In this document: positions 59,745 through 64,000 of the stretch, in pieces
Numbering within the stretch: the stretch's first letter is position 1
Layout: the number at the start of each line of letters is the position of its first letter
Assembly: GCF_000374305.1 (NCBI RefSeq)
Contig: NZ_KB894100.1
Span: 159,683 to 223,682, forward strand
From: Actinomadura flavalba DSM 45200
Lineage (GTDB): Bacteria > Actinomycetota > Actinomycetes > Streptosporangiales > Streptosporangiaceae
Direction of reading: 5' to 3'
DNA: 64,000 nucleotides
Program-made: the position numbers and the translations under genes
The notes under the pieces: generated by a model
The model's input: the letters and a program-made list of their open reading frames with translations, nothing else
Database searches by the model: none
Told to the model about the DNA's origin: nothing

Positions 59745-60323
59745 CTAGACGGGGGCGGGCGGCGGGCCGAAGAACCAGTTGCCGGGGGCGGCCGGATCGG
59801 GGCTGGTGTAGTAGTCGAGGACGCAGCGGGTGAGTTCGGCGTGGTCGATGGCACCGTCGCCGTCGAGGTCGAGACGGGTGAACGCCTCGGTGACGACGGC
59901 GCTGGGAAGGCCGGGGGCGTGGCCGCTGATGAAGGCGAGGTACTCGGGGAGCGTGAGGGTGCCGGTGCGGTCCTGGTCGGCGACGGTCATCACCGCGTCG
60001 GCCAGCTCGCCCAGGGTGCGCTGGGCCAGCGCCGGGTCGCCGGCGACGGCGGTGGTCGCGGCGATGTACTCCGCTCTGCTGATGCGGCCGTCCCCGTCGC
60101 TGTCGAGCGGGGCGTGCAGCCGCTGCCAGATGTGCAGGTAGGCGTCGATCATCCGCTGTTCGGCGTCGCCGCCCGGTTCGTGGCCGAGGGCGGACGCCGC
60201 CCGCCGGCCCATCTCGGCGTGCTCGGCCTCGGTGAAGTACCCGTCCTCGTCGTCGTCCATCCAGCGGAAGCTCGCCTCGATCTTGGCGCGCACGAACGGG
60301 TGGACGCCGGTTTCGCTCGTCAC
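59745..60323 (-). CDS. Four-EF-hand calcium-binding protein (calerythrin-like)
   Basis: 192 aa, no signal peptide. Four 12-residue loops with acidic first and Glu last positions: 23-34 (DDDEDGYFTEAE), 74-85 (DSDGDGRISRAE), 116-127 (DQDRTGTLTLPE) and 152-163 (DLDGDGAIDHAE). The length and spacing match calerythrin and actinomycete EF-hand proteins. Likely an intracellular Ca2+ buffer or sensor. Confidence 0.92.
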   Translation of the reverse strand: MTSETGVHPFVRAKIEASFRWMDDDEDGYFTEAEHAEMGRRAASALGHEPGGDAEQRMIDAYLHIWQRLHAPLDSDGDGRISRAEYIAATTAVAGDPALAQRTLGELADAVMTVADQDRTGTLTLPEYLAFISGHAPGLPSAVVTEAFTRLDLDGDGAIDHAELTRCVLDYYTSPDPAAPGNWFFGPPPAPV

Positions 60324-60523
60324 CTCCGACTCCTTTCGGTGGGGGGTCGACTACCGAAGGTGACACTAGGCGCCGCGCCCGGAGCGCGTGAAGGCTCCCA
60401 TGACAACCACTTCGCAAACTCACCTGGCCGCCACAGCAGCGGAACCTGCGCCGGTCACACCGTTCCCTGCCAGTTACCGCGACTGGTTCCGCACCTTCGA
60501 CGACCGCAAGAAGGACCCAGGCG

Positions 60524-60844
60524 CTACAGGTACAGCCCGGTGCCGTGCTCGGGGCGTTCGTTGGCGACGGCGTGCAGGTCGCGTTCGCGCATGACGAGGT
60601 AGTTCTCGCCCTGGATCTCGACCTCGAACTGGTCGTCGGGGTGGAACAGCACCCGGTCGCCGGCCTTGACGGTGCGCACATGGTGCCCGACACCGCACAC
60701 CTCGCCCCACTGGAGGCGGTTCGTCTGCGACACGGTCGCGGGGATGACGATGCCGCCGGTGCTGCGCCGCTCGCCGCTGTCCCGGTCGCTCCGGATCATG
60801 ACGCGGTCGTGCAGCATCTGGACTTCGAACTGGGGTTCCGGCAC
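60524..60844 (-). CDS. GroES-like (Cpn10 fold) protein
   Basis: 106 aa. FEVQMLHDRVMIRSD, a STGGIVIPAT mobile-loop-like segment, WGEVCGVGHHVRTVKAGDRV and YLVMRERDLHAV follow the Cpn10 pattern. No groEL is adjacent, and the C-terminal tail (NERPEHGTGLYL) is extended. It is a second GroES-type protein of actinomycetes; partner unknown. Confidence 0.8.
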   Translation of the reverse strand: MPEPQFEVQMLHDRVMIRSDRDSGERRSTGGIVIPATVSQTNRLQWGEVCGVGHHVRTVKAGDRVLFHPDDQFEVEIQGENYLVMRERDLHAVANERPEHGTGLYL

Positions 60845-61321
60845 GCCCGGGAGTTTATCCGGACGCGCCGGTCAGAGCGCCCGAGGACGAAGCGACGATC
60901 TCCGACCTTTCCGGCCACCCACAGGGGTGATCCCCGGTTGCCGCTCGGAACCGAAGGCGGCGACGCTCGGCCGATCCACGTCGGTGCTACGCCGCCTGCG
61001 GCTCGGCCACCACCCGCTCCCCGGCGCAAGACGCACGAATACCCCGATCCGGGCGCCGCGGGCACGATCGCGCTGCGCCGGTCCCCGCCGGGCACGCGAG
61101 CGCGTGCCTCGGTGAGCAGGCCGGGGGCGGCGGGGACGCCGCCGAGCAGCAGAGCCGCCGAGTCCTCCGGCAGGACTCAGGGCTCGTCGGTGCGGCGCAG
61201 GAACGCGTCCTGGCGACAACGGCCGCCAGGCCGTCCACACGGCGCCCGACGCCGACGAGCCCTCCCGTTCGCGGGAAACGGCGCCCGGTCTGCTCGACCC
61301 CCTGCCGCCCGAGGGAACCGG
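60845..61321. other. 477-nt stretch without a supported gene
   Basis: Open frames on the minus strand lack any recognisable domain. A small perfect hairpin GAGTCCT-N5-AGGACTC lies at 61160-61178. Nothing else recognised; it may be decayed coding sequence. Confidence 0.45.
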
Positions 61322-62089
61322 TCAGTCGTAGTTGCGGCCCGCGCGCGACGACGTGCGCTCCAGCAGGCTCGGCGGCACCATCCGCGCCAGCGCCACGAGC
61401 GCCTTGTAGCGCGCGCTCGGAACGCTGACCGTGACGCCGTGCCGCAGGTCGCGCAGCGCCTCGTCCACGACGAGATCCTGCGGAATCCACATGAACTCCG
61501 GCATCCCATCCATCTTCATGCCCGCCCGATCATGGAACTCGGTGTGCACGAACCCGGGACACACCGCCATGACGCGAACGTTCTTCGCGCCCTGCGCAGC
61601 GATGTCCTGCGCGACGCCCCGGCTGAACGCCACCACCCACGCCTTGGACGCCCCGTAGGTGCCGCGCGCCAGGAACGCCGCCACCGACGCGACGTTGATC
61701 ACGCCGCCCCGTCCGCGCTCCAGCATCCCCGGCAGCGCCGCCGACGTGATGCGCAGCACCGCCTCGCAGTGCACCTTCAGCATCGTCTGCTCGTCGGTGA
61801 CCGGAACGTTGAGGAACGTCCCCTTGTTGGCGAACCCGGCATTGTTGACGACGAGGTCCACCCCGGCGGCGGCCCGCGCGGCGGCCGCGTCGATGCCCGC
61901 GTCGGTGGACAGGTCGGCGGTGAGCGTCTCCACCCGCACGCGGTACCGTCCGCCGAGGTCGGCGGCGGCCGCCTCCAGCCGGGCGGTGTCGCGGGCGAGC
62001 AGGACGAGGTCGAATCCGTCGGCGGCGAGCCGGCGCGCGAACGCGGCACCGATCCCGGCCGTCGCTCCGGTGATCAAGGCAGTCGGCAT
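61322..62089 (-). CDS. Short-chain dehydrogenase/reductase, BVMO-linked
   Basis: 255 aa. TGATAGIG at 7-14, NNAG at 82-85, catalytic Ser135, Tyr145 and Lys149, PGFVHTEF after the active site. It starts 10 nt after the Baeyer-Villiger monooxygenase gene and is in one operon with it. In such pairs the SDR makes a ketone from an alcohol that the monooxygenase then converts to an ester (family knowledge). Substrate unknown. Confidence 0.9.
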   Translation of the reverse strand: MPTALITGATAGIGAAFARRLAADGFDLVLLARDTARLEAAAADLGGRYRVRVETLTADLSTDAGIDAAAARAAAGVDLVVNNAGFANKGTFLNVPVTDEQTMLKVHCEAVLRITSAALPGMLERGRGGVINVASVAAFLARGTYGASKAWVVAFSRGVAQDIAAQGAKNVRVMAVCPGFVHTEFHDRAGMKMDGMPEFMWIPQDLVVDEALRDLRHGVTVSVPSARYKALVALARMVPPSLLERTSSRAGRNYD

Positions 62090-62099
62090 GCCCCCGACC

Positions 62100-63560
62100 C
62101 TAAGCGCTGCGCCCCGCCGTGAAATGCCGGGGGTCGGGACGCCGGGTCGCGCGCCGGTAGGCGAACGTGAAGCCCGGCCAGTTGTTCACGACCTTGCCGT
62201 CGGACGTCTGGTACCAGCTCTCGCAGCCCGCAGCGAAGATCGTCGTGCGGAGCCGGTCCTGCATGCGGCGGCCGAACGCGCGCTGCGCGTCGGCGCGCAC
62301 CTCGATCCACTCCAGCCCGTGGCGGCGCATCGCGGTCAGCGCGCCGAGCACGTACCGGAACTGCGACTCCAGCATGTAGATGATGCTGTTGTGCCCGAGA
62401 TTGGTGTACGGACCGTACAGCAGGAACAGGTTCGGGAAGCCGTGCACGGTGATGCCCAGGTGCGCCTCCGCGCCGTCCCGCCACACCTCCCTCAGCTCCC
62501 GGCCGTCCCGTCCGGTGATCCGCATCGGCGCGAGGAACCCCGACGCCGCGAACCCCGTCGCGTGGATCAGCACGTCGGCAGGGCGGCGGATGCCGTCGCG
62601 GGTGACGACGCCGTCCGGCACGATCCGCTCGATCGGCGCGGTCACGACGTCCACGTCCGGCCGCGTCAGCGCCGGGTAGTAGTCGTTGGAGATGAGGATG
62701 CGCTTGCAGCCCATCGGGTAGCCGGGCGTCAGGACGGCGCGCAGCCCCGGATCGGCGACCTGCCCGGCCAGCGTGCGGTGGAAGCGGCGCTCCATCACCT
62801 TCATCAGCTTCGGGTACTGGATGAACGCCAGCGCCCGCGACTCGTACTGCGCGTAGTCGCGCGCCCGGCTCAGCGCCTGCACCGGCGGGACGGCGCGGAG
62901 CAGCGCCCGCGTCCACCCCGGGTACCGCCGGTCCGGCTTGGCGATCACGTACGGCGCCGACCGCTGGTACAGGTCCACGTGCGCCGCCGTCCGGGCGATC
63001 TCCGGGACGATCTGCACCGCACTCGCGCCCGTCCCGAGCACCGCGACGCGCTTGCCCGCCAGGTCGGCGCCGTGGTCCCAGCGGGCGGAGTGGAAGCTCG
63101 GGCCGGTGAACGTGTCGCGTCCCTCGATCGCCGGGAGCGCCGGCCGGTTGAGCTGACCGCACGCGGAGATCAGGACGCGGGCGTCCACCTGACCGGCGTC
63201 GGTGTCGACGTGCCAAAGCGCCGCGTCCGCGTCATAACGGGCGCCCCGTACCTCGGTGCCGAACCGGATGTGGGGGAGGACGCCGTGCTCCCGGGCGACC
63301 CGCTCCAGGTAGCGCAGGATCTCCGGCTGCTCGGAGAACCGGCGCGACCAGCCGTGCTCGGGCGCGAACGAGAACGAGTACAGGTGCGAGGGGACGTCGC
63401 ACGCCGCGCCCGGATAGGTGTTGTCGCGCCAGGTCCCGCCGAGCCCCGACGCCTTCTCCAGCACCAGCACGTCGTCGATCCCGGCCCGCTTCAGCGTGAC
63501 CGCCATGCCGATGCCGCCGAACCCGGCACCGATGATCACCACGTCGCGCGGAGCGCCCAT
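62100..63560 (-). CDS. Flavin-containing (Baeyer-Villiger-type) monooxygenase
   Basis: 486 aa from ATG 63560 with GGGAG about 9 nt upstream (ATG 63623 would add 21 residues). FAD motif GAGFGGIG at 11-18, LGGTWRDNTYPGAACDVPSH, the BVMO fingerprint FTGPSFHSARWD at 151-162 and the NADPH motif GTGASA at 176-181. It oxidises ketones or other hydrophobic substrates with O2 and NADPH. Confidence 0.93.
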   Translation of the reverse strand: MGAPRDVVIIGAGFGGIGMAVTLKRAGIDDVLVLEKASGLGGTWRDNTYPGAACDVPSHLYSFSFAPEHGWSRRFSEQPEILRYLERVAREHGVLPHIRFGTEVRGARYDADAALWHVDTDAGQVDARVLISACGQLNRPALPAIEGRDTFTGPSFHSARWDHGADLAGKRVAVLGTGASAVQIVPEIARTAAHVDLYQRSAPYVIAKPDRRYPGWTRALLRAVPPVQALSRARDYAQYESRALAFIQYPKLMKVMERRFHRTLAGQVADPGLRAVLTPGYPMGCKRILISNDYYPALTRPDVDVVTAPIERIVPDGVVTRDGIRRPADVLIHATGFAASGFLAPMRITGRDGRELREVWRDGAEAHLGITVHGFPNLFLLYGPYTNLGHNSIIYMLESQFRYVLGALTAMRRHGLEWIEVRADAQRAFGRRMQDRLRTTIFAAGCESWYQTSDGKVVNNWPGFTFAYRRATRRPDPRHFTAGRSA

Positions 63561-63899
63561 CGTCTCTAGCTCCCCGAGGTCGTCCGTCCGTTTCGTCCCG
63601 AGCGTAAGTGACCAGGAGGTCATTTGAACAGACGGGTGCTTCCGAAAAGTCGCATGCTGATGGACGACGGGCCTTCCCGGACCGCTCGGACGCGGACCGT
63701 CGTGGGGACTGCCGTCTTGCGAGCTGCCGCCCTCCCCGGGCGGGACGACGGGGGCCGGGTCGTCTGGACGGCGACCGTGTCCGGCCGCACCGGCCGTTCG
63801 ATTTGACGTCGCCGCCGGGACCGCATAAGTTTCTCACTTGTCCCCAGCGGGATGCAGGACGCTGCGCGTGCGCGGTGGCCGGCCCGGGGGAACCCTCCA
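63561..63899. other. 339-nt stretch without a supported gene
   Basis: Upstream region of the monooxygenase operon. A plus-strand frame from ATG 63624 (60 codons) is Arg/Val-rich without a ribosome site and was not accepted. No motif recognised. Confidence 0.45.
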
Positions 63900-64000
63900 T
63901 GATCAATTCGTTGGCGTGGCTTTGTCGCGTCTGGATGGTTGTGGGCTGTCTGCTGTGGTGCGGGAATTCGTTCGGTTTGACAATCGGGCGGGATCTGGTG
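63900..64000 (+). CDS. Possible start of an unknown secreted or membrane protein (3' end outside window)
   Basis: ATG 63900 opens a frame through the window end: MINSLAWLCRVWMVVGCLLW then CGNSFGLTIGRDLV. A hydrophobic core resembling a signal peptide is present, and GGGGGAACC lies 6 nt upstream. The codon use is less GC-rich than in its neighbours. Only 33 codons are visible. Confidence 0.3.

Noticed and set aside
60400..60594. Small plus-strand frame starting MTTTSQTHLAATAAEPAPVT
   Set aside because: It runs into the 3' half of the GroES-like gene on the other strand, becomes Arg-rich there, and has no ribosome site. The first 45 codons are less GC-biased, so a short remnant cannot be excluded.
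63624..63806. 60-codon plus-strand frame upstream of the monooxygenase gene
   Set aside because: No ribosome site, basic low-information sequence, no recognisable relative.

Overview
The window is very GC-rich DNA (roughly 73% by eye) with GTG/ATG starts, tightly packed and often 4-nt overlapping genes, a complete actinomycete conservon, an F420-type nitroreductase fold used twice, a mycothiol-type DsbA protein and HspR/ClgR-like sites before lon. Together these point to a chromosome segment of a filamentous actinomycete (Streptosporangiales/Streptomycetales-like). Genus is not provable from sequence alone. No phage, integrase, transposase, tRNA or rRNA gene was seen.

Layout. 1-3351 (+): end of a metallophosphoesterase, a DUF4234 membrane protein and an actinobacterial PolA-like polymerase. 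3376-6781 (-): a four-gene NitT/TauT-type ABC importer. 7119-12023 (+): conservon (nitrate/nitrite-sensing histidine kinase, roadblock protein, DUF742 protein, GTPase), then a STAS anti-sigma antagonist (-). 12661-18945 (+): a large triple P-loop AAA protein, an LCP cell-wall ligase, a small conserved protein, two tandem 51-residue membrane peptides and a glutathione peroxidase. 19002-24257: SDR, MFS/TetR pair, small membrane proteins, an HTH gene whose operator overlaps its ribosome site, and an aldo/keto reductase broken by a frameshift whose 3' tail is reiterated downstream. 25166-31828: MFS transporter, glutamate decarboxylase, conserved unknown, Lon protease with ClgR-like and HAIR-like boxes, VanZ-like protein. 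31825-33348 (-): epimerase fused to a deazaflavin nitroreductase.

33760-39570 (-) is the most interesting part: four consecutive genes encoding a helical winged-helix protein (406 aa), two small winged-helix-like proteins and a 1059-aa SMC-like ATPase. This resembles MukBEF/Wadjet condensins in layout but has no recognisable JetD nuclease, and a minisatellite sits in the SMC hinge region. Next, divergent, is a STAND-LuxR regulator followed by two degenerate adenylate-forming-enzyme homologues with shared promoter palindromes (39736-44869).

44914-53558: aldehyde dehydrogenase, Rv2466c-like oxidoreductase, split RibD-like deaminase and reductase, MBL hydrolase and SbcD-SbcC. 53948-63560: siderophore-interacting protein, a double-MerR regulator, two 22-bp repeat arrays, nitroreductase-hemerythrin fusion, CPA1 antiporter, EF-hand protein, GroES-like protein, and an SDR/Baeyer-Villiger monooxygenase pair.

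A recurring theme is tandem repetition beside or inside genes. In two places the repeat unit is a copy of the neighbouring gene's own 3' end.
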